Below are positions 29,285 to 36,957 of a stretch of DNA of 64,000 nucleotides, piece after piece; positions within the stretch are counted from its first letter, which is position 1, and every line of letters begins with the position of its first letter. Where the stretch lies: assembly GCF_034258515.1 (NCBI RefSeq), contig NZ_CP139438.1, positions 3,782,001 to 3,846,000 on the forward strand, in the 5' to 3' direction. The notes under the pieces were generated by a model that was not told where the DNA came from, made no database searches, and saw only the letters and a program-made list of their open reading frames with translations. The position numbers and the translations under genes are program-made. The DNA is from Pseudarthrobacter oxydans. GTDB lineage: Bacteria > Actinomycetota > Actinomycetes > Actinomycetales > Micrococcaceae.

Positions 29285-29488
29285 TTCCTCCCCGCTCTGT
29301 ATTGGACCTGAGAGTTTTGCGTTGCCCTGCCGTTCAGCGGGGCGCCACTTGCACCGTCGGTGAGCCCGGTTGCCCGGACTGCTTTCCAGAGTTGCCTTGC
29401 CGCGGCGGTACGTGGGCCTGAGAGATTCCTGGGGAGGATTTGCTCCTACGGCGCCTGCAGAACGTACCGGCAGGACTCTCCCGCCGCA
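29285..29488 (-). promoter_or_regulatory. Tandem glycine riboswitch
   Basis: Minus-strand leader of gcvP. The first aptamer runs from GCGGGAGAGTCC (from 29488) through GGCGCCGTAGGAGCAAAT to TCTCTCAGGC; the second has GTGGCGCC and AACTCTCAGGTCC and closes with GCGGGGAGG. These are the conserved elements of the two-aptamer glycine riboswitch. Glycine binding normally switches the downstream gcv genes on. About 49 nt separate the end of the second aptamer from the gcvP start, with no clear intrinsic terminator, so translational control is possible. The 29500-29660 stretch holds only a short decayed piece of the dispersed palindrome (29586-29600). Confidence 0.93.
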
Positions 29489-29489
29489 G

Positions 29490-29519
29490 ATCATAAGCAC
29501 GTGCCACTGGTCGGTGACA
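29490..29519 (-). promoter_or_regulatory. Promoter of the glycine block
   Basis: TATGAT (29490-29495, complement of ATCATA) is a near-perfect -10 and lies about 7 bp before the first base of the riboswitch, exactly where transcription should begin. The -35 region is weak (TGTCAC at 29514-29519, 18-bp spacer), suggesting an activator or reliance on the -10. Confidence 0.6.
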
Positions 29520-29660
29520 CGGCTCACACCTTACCGGGTTATGGGGCTGGATGCAAAATCCGCGTCTTTCCAAGGCAGGCTTACGACGGCGGGACGCGCC
29601 GGACGTGCTCGAAGGCATCAGGTGCACGGAGACAGTGCAATTAGGAAGCTTCCGGAAGTT

Positions 29661-29960
29661 CTAGCGGGAGGCTTCCCTGCCCAGCCGGTACCCCGCCCAG
29701 AACGCCAGGACGAGCAGTCCGACGACGGCGACGGCCAGGCCGATCTGTGTACCTTGGGTAACCAAGGCGATGCCGCTGCCGCTGAAAAGCTGGTTGCTCA
29801 GCGGCGCGTAGGCGAACCAGCCGAAGCTGGCGTCCGCGTTGCTCCATGCGACGAGGCACCCCGCCACTACCGTCACAAGGCCAGCGATGGGAACGACGGC
29901 GGCAAGAGCCCGGGCAGGCGGCGGAGTTTTGCGGTCTTCAGGTGCGTTGTTGTCCCCCAT
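29661..29960 (-). CDS. Small membrane protein, unknown function
   Basis: 99 residues with two membrane segments (about 21-43 and 70-92) joined by an aromatic-rich loop (NADASFGWFAYAPLSNQLFS). This arrangement occurs in many uncharacterised actinobacterial proteins. The ATG at 29960 begins MGDNNAPEDRK; the frame is open upstream, but that part is a shadow of the divergent VOC gene. The end LGREASR is basic, predicting cytoplasmic termini. No functional hint comes from the neighbours. Confidence 0.6.
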   Translation of the reverse strand: MGDNNAPEDRKTPPPARALAAVVPIAGLVTVVAGCLVAWSNADASFGWFAYAPLSNQLFSGSGIALVTQGTQIGLAVAVVGLLVLAFWAGYRLGREASR

Positions 29961-30041
29961 GCAGGCGAGTCTAGCCGGGCCGCCCCCGGCGTCCGGCTCA
30001 GGGGCAAGACAGGCTCCGGGCAGCGGGTTTAGGCTGGGCGG

Positions 30042-30401
30042 ATGTTGACCATCGGCAGCACCGTCCTCGGCGTCAACGACGTCGCCCGCGCAACCGCCTT
30101 TTGGCACGCCGCCCTCGGCTACGTCCCGCAGGAGCCCGGGGACGAAACCTGGGTGATCCTGGTGCCGGCTTCGGGCCCGGGAGCGCAGCTCGCCCTCATG
30201 CTCAGCGAAACGCCGGTCCAGGAGCACCCGCGCATTCACCTGGACCTGTATGCGGACGATCAGGGCGCCGAGGTGCAACGGCTGGTTTCACTCGGCGCCC
30301 AGCGCGTCGACTGGGACCTGTACCCGGAGAACCCCGATTTCGTGGTCCTCGCCGACCCCGACGGCAACAGGTTCTGCGTCGTTGACAAAAGTCCGCGGTA
30401 G
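30042..30401 (+). CDS. VOC (glyoxalase/bleomycin-resistance fold) protein
   Basis: 119 residues, two beta-alpha-beta-beta-beta repeats. GVNDVARATAFWHAALGYVP starts repeat one; IHLDLYADDQGAEVQRLVSLGAQRVDW starts repeat two, and VVLADPDGNRFCVVD is the family ending. Metal ligand positions (His in IHLD) are partly present. The substrate is unknown; VOC members act as dioxygenases, isomerases or drug-binding proteins. TAGGCT (30030-30035) lies 6 nt before the ATG, the spacing of a -10 for a leaderless transcript. Confidence 0.85.
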   Translation: MLTIGSTVLGVNDVARATAFWHAALGYVPQEPGDETWVILVPASGPGAQLALMLSETPVQEHPRIHLDLYADDQGAEVQRLVSLGAQRVDWDLYPENPDFVVLADPDGNRFCVVDKSPR

Positions 30402-30433
30402 CCCCGCCGTCGAACCTTGAACTTCCGGCCGGG

Positions 30434-31102
30434 TCAGTTTTCAGGCAGTTGCCCGGCCAGCCCCTGCAGTGATGGTTCCCGGCCCAGCTCCACATGGGCG
30501 AACGCCAGCGCTGCCGCAAGTTCGGCCTTGCCGTCATAGATGGCCCGGCACAGGCTCAGGTGCTCCGCGCACTGGACCTGGGGATCACGGTGCCCGGTCA
30601 GGGTGAAGAGCCACTGCATCCTGCCCAGCAGAGGCTTCATGGAGTACTCGAGCAGCGAGTTGCCTCCCATCGAGACGATCTCCGCGTGCAGGGCCGTGTT
30701 GATGAGCGGGATCTCCGTGTGGTCGTGGCGCAGGGTTGCTTCTTCGGCCTTGTCCATCATGTGCTGCAGGCGCGCTGTGGACTCACCCCGGGCGGCGGCC
30801 TGGGCGGCGAGCCGCGCGGCGAGGACCTCGAGGCTGAGCCGGACATCAAAGAGTTCATTGACGTCCCTCAGGGTGATCTGCTTGACGGTGGCCCCGCGCC
30901 GTGGCGAGGTGTCAATGAAACCTTCGGCTTCCAGCTGCTGGAGGGCTTCGCGGACGGGGACCCGGGAAACGTCCAGGGCCTGTGACAGCTCGCGTTCCCT
31001 GAGCCGTGAACCGGGCGCGAAGTCACCCGAGATGATCAACTCCCGGATCCGTGCACGGGTAGCATCAGCCGAAGACGCGGGTGCGTCCGCCTGGGTACTC
31101 AA
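30434..31102 (-). CDS. GntR-family regulator, FCD subfamily, of the amidohydrolase cluster
   Basis: 222 residues. Winged helix at about 15-75 (IRELIISGDFAPGSRLRERELSQ, DVSRVPVREALQQLEAEGFI in pieces) and an FCD ligand domain with DVRLSLEVLAARLAAQ and the metal-ligand His positions in LHAEI and HLSLC. The start is TTG at 31102 with AGGAGG at a 5-nt spacer. It is the last gene of a three-gene minus-strand unit (gaps 42 and 83 bp). Two TGGTATACCA palindromes, the operator type expected for FCD/FadR-class regulators, occur at 33688 and 35317, so it probably autoregulates and controls the whole cluster. Confidence 0.9.
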   Translation of the reverse strand: MSTQADAPASSADATRARIRELIISGDFAPGSRLRERELSQALDVSRVPVREALQQLEAEGFIDTSPRRGATVKQITLRDVNELFDVRLSLEVLAARLAAQAAARGESTARLQHMMDKAEEATLRHDHTEIPLINTALHAEIVSMGGNSLLEYSMKPLLGRMQWLFTLTGHRDPQVQCAEHLSLCRAIYDGKAELAAALAFAHVELGREPSLQGLAGQLPEN

Positions 31103-31144
31103 AGATGCCTCCTGTTGGTTCCAGTGCCCTGCTTCCGGGCTGCC

Positions 31145-32131
31145 TCAGTTATTCAGCTCCACGCGGGTGCCGACCCCCTGGTTGAGGGCAGCGTCATACA
31201 GGAGCCTCCCGATGGCAAGGTCCTGCAGGCCGATACCCACCGAATTGAACAAGGTTATGTCCTCATCCCCCAGACGGCCTGCTTTTGTCCCGGCCGCCAC
31301 GTCACCAAGTTCGGCTTCCACATCGTCAAAGCCCATGACGCCTTCAGCCACAGGGACGATCAGTCCCCCTGACTTCGCTTGGGCCGTGGCCAGGCTGTCC
31401 ACGAAGACCCGCGCCCGCGCCATACCCGCTGAGTCAATCTCCCGGTGGTCAGGCCGCGGACGGGATCCGACGGCGTTGACGTGCAGTCCGGGCTGGAACC
31501 ACTCCCCCTTGACCAGCGGCTCAACCGCTGGCGTGAGGGTGCACAGCACGTCCGAGTTCTCAACAACTTCCTGCACACTGGCGGCCCGCGTGATGTGCAG
31601 CCCGTATGAGGAAATCCGGTCACAGAACGCAGCGACCGTCTCAGTGGAACGGGACCACACCACGACATTTTTTATCGGCAGGACGGCCAGCATGGCTTCC
31701 ACATGTGCCACCGCCAGGGCCCCCGCCCCCACCAACCCCAAGGTGGCACTCCCGGGCCTGGCAAGCAGCTTCGTCGCCACCGCGCTGGCAGCGGCCGTAC
31801 GGACCCGGGTGGGGACTTTACCGTCCAGGATGGCCAGTGTTTCACCGGTCAGCTGGCTTACGAGCATGATGGTGGACCGCTGCGAGGGCAGGCCGGCCCC
31901 ACCGTTGGACGGGATGTCCGCCAGTAGTTTCACGGATGCCAGCTCCTCCGGCCCGGACAGCGCCGCCATCGGCAGGAACCGGGCATCCGACGACGGCAGG
32001 AGGAGCGAATCCGGCGCGGGCTGGACAGCGGTACCTCGGCTCAGGCCGGCAAAGACGCGTTCGACGGCGGCAATGGTTCCGGGCATATCGGCCAGGGTTT
32101 CGAGCTCGGAGGCTTTAAGGATCAGGGTCAT
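31145..32131 (-). CDS. Ornithine cyclodeaminase / mu-crystallin family protein
   Basis: 328 residues. Rossmann NAD(P)-binding motif GLVGAGALAVAHVEAM (GxGxxA) at about residue 132; VKLLADIPSN and LAILDGKVPTRVRTAAASAVA are family hallmarks, the latter holding the conserved TxxRTAA. Members are ornithine cyclodeaminases, ketimine reductases, or alanine/tauropine-type dehydrogenases, so the reaction is uncertain. In this cluster it could reduce or deaminate a cyclic imine formed by the amidohydrolases. ATG 32131; 83 bp after the Tat amidohydrolase. Confidence 0.85.
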   Translation of the reverse strand: MTLILKASELETLADMPGTIAAVERVFAGLSRGTAVQPAPDSLLLPSSDARFLPMAALSGPEELASVKLLADIPSNGGAGLPSQRSTIMLVSQLTGETLAILDGKVPTRVRTAAASAVATKLLARPGSATLGLVGAGALAVAHVEAMLAVLPIKNVVVWSRSTETVAAFCDRISSYGLHITRAASVQEVVENSDVLCTLTPAVEPLVKGEWFQPGLHVNAVGSRPRPDHREIDSAGMARARVFVDSLATAQAKSGGLIVPVAEGVMGFDDVEAELGDVAAGTKAGRLGDEDITLFNSVGIGLQDLAIGRLLYDAALNQGVGTRVELNN

Positions 32132-32214
32132 GGGGTCGCTTTCGGAATGGAAGGGGGCGTTAGCTTGGGCGGTCAGGGTTGGCGGGGAAACCCCGCCCTG
32201 AGAGGCACGGTGGC

Positions 32215-33552
32215 TCAGAGGCTGTTCCTGACAAGGACTCCCTGCGCCACCACGGCCCGGATTCCTTCCAAGGCAGAGCCGCTGGACAGGGGATCAGAGT
32301 CCACAATGACGGCGTCCGCGAAGGAACCGGGCACCAGCCGGCCGGCGTTTTCACTCCAGCCCAGCAGCGCGGCGGCATTGACCGTGGCGGCCCTCAGGGC
32401 TTCCAGGGGGGAAAGCCCGGCCTCACTCAACAGGCGGACTTCCGTGCCGATCGGAGTCACGTCGGATCCGAACGAGTCCGTCCCCGCAACGACGGTCACG
32501 CCGGCATCATGGGCGGCTTTCACGGCTGCTTTGATGATGGGTGTGTACTCCTTGCCCCGGGCGGCAAGGATTGGGTTGGACGAACCCGCCATGCTGGTGA
32601 TGGCATCCATGGTGGGCGTGAAGTACGTCCCCTGCCTGGACATCCGGGAGATGGTCTCTTCGGTGACGAAGACTCCGTGCTCGATGCTGCGCACCCCTGC
32701 CCGGACCGCGCCGTCTATCCCTTCGGCACTGTAGGCATGGCACAGCACCCCCGCTTTGCCTGCCGCCTTGACCACGGCGGAGAGCTGATCGTAGTTGTAG
32801 ACCAGCTCACGGGGATCCTGCTCCGGCAGGCCCGCCCGGGGGTTGGCCCTTGTCTTAATCACCTGCGCGCCGCGGTTCAGGTTCACGCGCGTGAGGTAGG
32901 CGAGATCGCCCGTTTCCCTGACACCGCCAGCCAGGGAGGCAAGGGGTGCAAGGTCAGGGTCGGCGAGGAGCGAGTCCCCCAGCTCGGGTGAGACGAACAG
33001 CCCGGCAGGGCTCATCCGGGGCGAGGCTCCGGCGGCCCAGGCAGGCAGGGCGGCCAAGGCGACGTCCTGGTAAAAGCTGCTCGAGCCGCTCCTGACGCTG
33101 GTTGCTCCGCCCTGCAGAATGGCGCGCGCATCCGACAGCGCGTTCGCATGGACATGCACGTCGATGAGTCCTGGAATGACCCAGCGGCCGGAGGCGTCCA
33201 CCACGTGTGCCCGCCCGGCAAGCGCGGCCACTGCACGTCGCGTTTCCTCCCGGGTACCGACCGCACTGACCTTTCCTCCTTCCAGCACCAGGACTCCGTC
33301 ATAGACAGCGTCGCCGGTCTGGGGATCCACGATGGTGCCCCCTTCGATGATCATCGGCGGCGGCGAAGCGGGACGCCCACGGCGGCCGGGGCCTGCCGTG
33401 TTGCCCTCCGCTTTCGCCGCCGGGGCATTTCCCAGCTGGGCGGCAAGGCTGGCCACCGAGATCCCGGCGAGGGCGGCTGCTCCGGCGAGGATCCCACGGC
33501 GCGGAACGGCCGGGGAAGGGAGGGCGGCGGGGGTGTGGTCGTGCAAGCACAT
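32215..33552 (-). CDS. Exported (Tat-type) amidohydrolase, imidazolonepropionase/prolidase-like
   Basis: 445 residues. The N-terminus has PRRGILAGAAALAG followed by a hydrophobic stretch and AKAE, a Tat-like signal, so the enzyme is probably folded in the cytoplasm and exported. The metal site is complete: PGLIDVHVHANAL (HxH), VIKTR (Lys position), CHAYS, IEHGVFV and GTDSFGSD (Asp). This matches the metal-dependent amidohydrolase superfamily branch with cyclic imidase, prolidase and imidazolonepropionase-like proteins. GGAG lies before ATG 33552. An operator and -10 sit upstream at 33675-33697. It likely starts the pathway outside the cell by hydrolysing an amide or lactam; the substrate is unknown. 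Confidence 0.87.
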   Translation of the reverse strand: MCLHDHTPAALPSPAVPRRGILAGAAALAGISVASLAAQLGNAPAAKAEGNTAGPGRRGRPASPPPMIIEGGTIVDPQTGDAVYDGVLVLEGGKVSAVGTREETRRAVAALAGRAHVVDASGRWVIPGLIDVHVHANALSDARAILQGGATSVRSGSSSFYQDVALAALPAWAAGASPRMSPAGLFVSPELGDSLLADPDLAPLASLAGGVRETGDLAYLTRVNLNRGAQVIKTRANPRAGLPEQDPRELVYNYDQLSAVVKAAGKAGVLCHAYSAEGIDGAVRAGVRSIEHGVFVTEETISRMSRQGTYFTPTMDAITSMAGSSNPILAARGKEYTPIIKAAVKAAHDAGVTVVAGTDSFGSDVTPIGTEVRLLSEAGLSPLEALRAATVNAAALLGWSENAGRLVPGSFADAVIVDSDPLSSGSALEGIRAVVAQGVLVRNSL

Positions 33553-33674
33553 GGTTTCTCCAAAGGGATGAGCCCTGCGGCGGAAGCGCGGGGTCCGTGG
33601 ACGGGTCAATGTCAAGCGATTGGCGGGGGCGGTCGAGCTTCGCCCCCTACGTACTGGTGGCCCCGAATGCGTTC

Positions 33675-33697
33675 ACAATAGCCCCACTGGTATACCA
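33675..33697 (-). promoter_or_regulatory. GntR operator TGGTATACCA with -10 for the 33552-30434 operon
   Basis: Perfect 10-bp palindrome TGGTATACCA at 33688-33697. On the minus strand it is followed after 7 bp by TATTGT (33675-33680), a -10-like hexamer, so the operator lies between -35 and -10. The same palindrome occurs at 35317. Confidence 0.65.
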
Positions 33698-33737
33698 AGG
33701 ACTAGCGTGGTCGTGAACGCGAATTGCCGGAGCCAGG

Positions 33738-35225
33738 TTAGGAAACGCCTGCCGGAGCGACGATGTCCGCTGGCGGATACGCGGGCGGAAACAGCTCATC
33801 AGGGTCCCGGCGCCGGCTGTCCCGCTCGGAGTAGGCTGCCCGCATCCGGTCGAACAGTTGCTGCCCCTCGGCCCGCAGGGACTCGAGGTCCAGGCCGGGC
33901 AGGGCGCCGTCGACGACGACGGCACGCCCGGCCACGAAGGTATCGGTCACCTGGCGGGCCGTGCCGTTCAGCACGAGTGTGCGCAGCGGGTCCTCGACGA
34001 CACCATCTGCGAAGCTGGCCAGCGAGACTACCGTAATGTCCGCCTGCATACCGGGCGCAAGCCTTCCCAGGTCCGGCCGCCCAAGGGCCGTGGCCCCGCC
34101 GAGGGTGGCGGCGTCGAAGTAGTCAGCCAGGGCGCCTGCGTCGGGCCTTTCCTCGACCAGCCGGGTCAGGTGCATCCCCACGTCGATGCCCCGAATCAGG
34201 TCCGGAGGGAAGGAATCGGTGCCCAGGCAGAGATTGACGCCGGCCTCGCGGAAACGGTCGAATGACACAAGCTGCTTCTGGTAGCGGAAGGACGTCAAGG
34301 GGCAGTGGACAATGCTGACGCCGTGCCTGGCCAGCAGGTCCAACGGGCCTCCGGCGGCCGCCGCAGCAGGATTCCTGGCGTCAATCACCACGCCGTGAGG
34401 AATGAGGAGGCGGGTGCCGAAAAGGCCCGTGGATTCCAGAAGTTCCAGCACGCTGCGCCCGGCAGAGCGCAGCAACAGCCCGTCTTCCAGGGGAGATTGC
34501 AGACAGTGCAGCCGCACGAGGGCGTCCCGCTCACGGGCAATCCGGGCAGTCTCCCGCATGAGGTTTTCGGACAAGGTCTCAATCCGGCACGGGAGCAGGA
34601 CGCCCGTGATAAGCGGGTCCGCGAGGTCAGCCGCAAAGTCCAGGAAATCCTGTGCGTCCTGCAGCCCGGCAACCCCGCGGGCCTCATCGAAGTGGACTTC
34701 GCGGTCCCCCGCCGCAGTGGTGACGTGGACCCCCGACCGGTAGGCCGGCCCGAGGTAGCCCCGGAGTCCGATCCGACGGCTGGTCCGCGCCATGTCCACC
34801 AGTTCATCGAGCCCTTCGGCCCAGGAGCTGTGGATCTCCGAGGCAATCGGCATATAGGTGGTAATGCCGTGCAGTGCCAGTTGCGCCAGCGCGAACTCCC
34901 GCACCTTGGCGCGTTCAGCCGGGCTGAACACATCCCGGCGGTTGTTGGCGAAGTAGTTCTCGGACCACAAGTGGCCGGCGGCAACTTCAGGCGAAGGCCA
35001 CGAGTCGAGGATGAGGTGGTCGATGTCGGCGAGCGCATCCAGGTCAATCAGTCCGGGGATGACCAGGCTCTTGCCGTAGTCGCGTTCCTCATCGACGGGA
35101 CCGTCATAGCCGCGGCCGACAAAGACGATGACAGCACCTTCGAACACGACTTCGCCGTGCTCAATGAGGGTGTGCTGTTTTCCATCAAAACCCAGAACGT
35201 ACCGGGCGGAGATTTTCGTGTACAT
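33738..35225 (-). CDS. Amidohydrolase/chlorohydrolase-like protein with a degenerate metal site
   Basis: 495 residues of the amidohydrolase superfamily (guanine deaminase/TrzA-like layout). The beta1 motif that normally reads PGxxxxHxH is here PGLIDLDALADIDH (residues 57-70), so the first two metal His are absent. Later ligand positions remain: VRLHCLQSPLED (His), LLIPHGVVI (His) and GTDSFPPDLIRG (Asp). It may therefore use a different metal geometry or an altered chemistry, unless it belongs to a family where this is normal. Cytoplasmic; no signal. ATG 35225 follows AAGGAG; its promoter (TATACT, 35303-35308) carries the second TGGTATACCA operator. Divergent from the DUF3100 gene. Confidence 0.78.
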   Translation of the reverse strand: MYTKISARYVLGFDGKQHTLIEHGEVVFEGAVIVFVGRGYDGPVDEERDYGKSLVIPGLIDLDALADIDHLILDSWPSPEVAAGHLWSENYFANNRRDVFSPAERAKVREFALAQLALHGITTYMPIASEIHSSWAEGLDELVDMARTSRRIGLRGYLGPAYRSGVHVTTAAGDREVHFDEARGVAGLQDAQDFLDFAADLADPLITGVLLPCRIETLSENLMRETARIARERDALVRLHCLQSPLEDGLLLRSAGRSVLELLESTGLFGTRLLIPHGVVIDARNPAAAAAGGPLDLLARHGVSIVHCPLTSFRYQKQLVSFDRFREAGVNLCLGTDSFPPDLIRGIDVGMHLTRLVEERPDAGALADYFDAATLGGATALGRPDLGRLAPGMQADITVVSLASFADGVVEDPLRTLVLNGTARQVTDTFVAGRAVVVDGALPGLDLESLRAEGQQLFDRMRAAYSERDSRRRDPDELFPPAYPPADIVAPAGVS

Positions 35226-35302
35226 CGTGACTCCTTGCACCTGGGCGCCGGGCATGGGTTCCGGGCGCCTACAAAAATGTGACTTGCCTCTCACTGGGTA
35301 CG

Positions 35303-35326
35303 AGTATACAGTCTTTTGGTATACCA
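35303..35326 (-). promoter_or_regulatory. GntR operator TGGTATACCA with -10 in the divergent 35225/35397 region
   Basis: TGGTATACCA at 35317-35326, followed on the minus strand after 8 bp by TATACT (35303-35308), a good -10. The operator-to--10 spacing repeats that at 33675. A second GTATAC core lies in the -10 itself (35304-35309). The site could also serve the plus-strand DUF3100 gene. Confidence 0.65.
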
Positions 35327-35396
35327 GAGCGACATTCCCGAAACCTGGGCTGTATATCGCTCGCTCCTCCCCGTTCCCCCTCGAAAGGCCTGCGTC

Positions 35397-36854
35397 ATGC
35401 GCAATGAAGCGAAGACCACAGGCGGCACCGCATCCGTCCTAGTGGACGCGGTACCGTCGCATACTTTCCGTGCCCGCCCCGCCCTGTGGTTCGCAATGAT
35501 CGCGCTCTCCACCGCCGTTTGTGCCGCGGCCATCATGATCGGAACCCATAAATTCCACCTCGGCCCCGCCGCGATTGTCCTGATGCCAATCCTGTGGACC
35601 GTGCTCATCGGCGGCTTCCTGGGAGTCCAGAGATGGAAACCAATCGGCGGGCGTGCCCGTGCGGTGTCCACCCACCTCATGGATGTCTCCATCGTGTTCT
35701 TCCTCGCGGGCCTCGGCACGCAGATCGGGCCGTCCTTGACGAAGTTCACGAACATCGGTCCCGCGATCCTGCTGCAGGAGGTGGGCCATGTGGTGGGCAC
35801 AGTGATCCTGGCACTGCCGGTCGCGGTTGCGCTTGGCCTGGGCCGCACAGCCATCGGTGCGACGTGGTCGATTGACCGCGAGTCCTACCTTGCTTTCGCG
35901 ATCCAGCGCTTTGGCGTCCGTTCGCCCGAGTACCGCGGCGTATTCGCGGTGTGGGTTTTGGGCAGTGTATTCGGTGCCGTGTTCATCTCGCTGTTGGCGG
36001 GCCTTCTGGGTGGACTGGACTTCTTTGACCCGCGGGCCCTCGCGCTGGGTCTTGGACTCGGGTCCGCCTCCATGATGCTCGGCGGCGTGGGTGCCCTGTC
36101 CATCCTGTATCCGGAGATGGCGGGCGAGATCATGGCCCTTGCTGCCCTGTCCAATCTGGTGACCAACATCGTCGGCTTCTACGCCGGCGTTTTCATCGCG
36201 CTGCCTATGTGCCAGAAGCTTTACACGATGTGGTCCCGCATTTTCGGGCGGGACGATCTGGGCCGCCGTGTCCGCGGCGGCGCTCTCCTTGGCTCCGCAG
36301 CCGGTAGCAAAACAGGCGGATCCGCGCACGCGCACTCCGGCGCGGCCGCTGTGGAAGCGGATGAGCCGGCCGTCACTGACACCGTGGACGTCAACGGCAT
36401 CGAAGCGGACCCCACTGTTCTCCGTTCCCCCAGGACGTGGCTCACCGCCTTCGCCGCGACGGGAGTGGCAGGCATCCTGCTGAACACGCTGGGCACGGGT
36501 TCAATGCGACCGCTGGATGTGGTCGGCGTGACCATCCTGCTGGTCCTTACTGCCATCGCCCTGGTCCTCGCCAAGCTCGTTCCGGCGGTTCCGTCCAGCA
36601 TCTGGGTCCTTGCCCTTGCAACGATTGCGTCTGCGACGTTCCTGCCCATCGGCCCCTTCATCGCCTCCACCACGCAGAACATCAACGTCCTCTTCGCAGG
36701 CCTGCCAATGATCGCCCTGATCGGCATGTCACTGGGCCGTGATGTGAAGGCACTCCGCTCACTGAGCTGGAAGATCATCATCGTTGCCCTGATGACCTTC
36801 ACCGCGAGCTTCGTTGCCGCCGCAGTGATCGCGCAGGTCGCCTTCCATTTCTAG
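35397..36854 (+). CDS. DUF3100 polytopic membrane protein, putative transporter
   Basis: 485 residues with about 12 membrane segments in two halves separated by a hydrophilic linker (residues about 295-345, rich in Ala/His/Asp). The first half includes FHLGPAAIVLMPILW, GLGTQIGPS, ESYLAFAIQRFG and GLGSASMMLGG; this is the DUF3100 pattern, with a layout like bile-acid/arsenite or 2-keto-gluconate permease folds. ATG 35397 has AAAGG upstream. Placement between three amidohydrolase genes suggests it imports or exports the cluster's substrate or product. No transport assay is known to me for this family. Confidence 0.8.
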   Translation: MRNEAKTTGGTASVLVDAVPSHTFRARPALWFAMIALSTAVCAAAIMIGTHKFHLGPAAIVLMPILWTVLIGGFLGVQRWKPIGGRARAVSTHLMDVSIVFFLAGLGTQIGPSLTKFTNIGPAILLQEVGHVVGTVILALPVAVALGLGRTAIGATWSIDRESYLAFAIQRFGVRSPEYRGVFAVWVLGSVFGAVFISLLAGLLGGLDFFDPRALALGLGLGSASMMLGGVGALSILYPEMAGEIMALAALSNLVTNIVGFYAGVFIALPMCQKLYTMWSRIFGRDDLGRRVRGGALLGSAAGSKTGGSAHAHSGAAAVEADEPAVTDTVDVNGIEADPTVLRSPRTWLTAFAATGVAGILLNTLGTGSMRPLDVVGVTILLVLTAIALVLAKLVPAVPSSIWVLALATIASATFLPIGPFIASTTQNINVLFAGLPMIALIGMSLGRDVKALRSLSWKIIIVALMTFTASFVAAAVIAQVAFHF

Positions 36855-36863
36855 TCCATACTG

Positions 36864-36905
36864 CGGGGAAGGCGGCGGGCCTCCGGGCCTGGTGCCTTCC
36901 CCCCG
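36864..36905 (+). terminator. Terminator-like hairpin after the DUF3100 gene
   Basis: CGGGGAAGGC (36864-36873) pairs with GCCTTCCCC (36894-36902); the enclosed GGGCCTCCGGGCCT can itself fold. No T run follows, so it may only attenuate read-through into the next gene. Confidence 0.45.
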
Positions 36906-36957
36906 CCGTTAACACCACAGACCCTTAACCGGGACAGCACTGCAAAAGGATCCAACC

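Noticed and set aside
29586..29612. Further copy of the dispersed palindrome
   Set aside because: Only the left arm (ACGACGGCGGGAC) is recognisable; the second arm is absent, so it was not counted as an eleventh copy.
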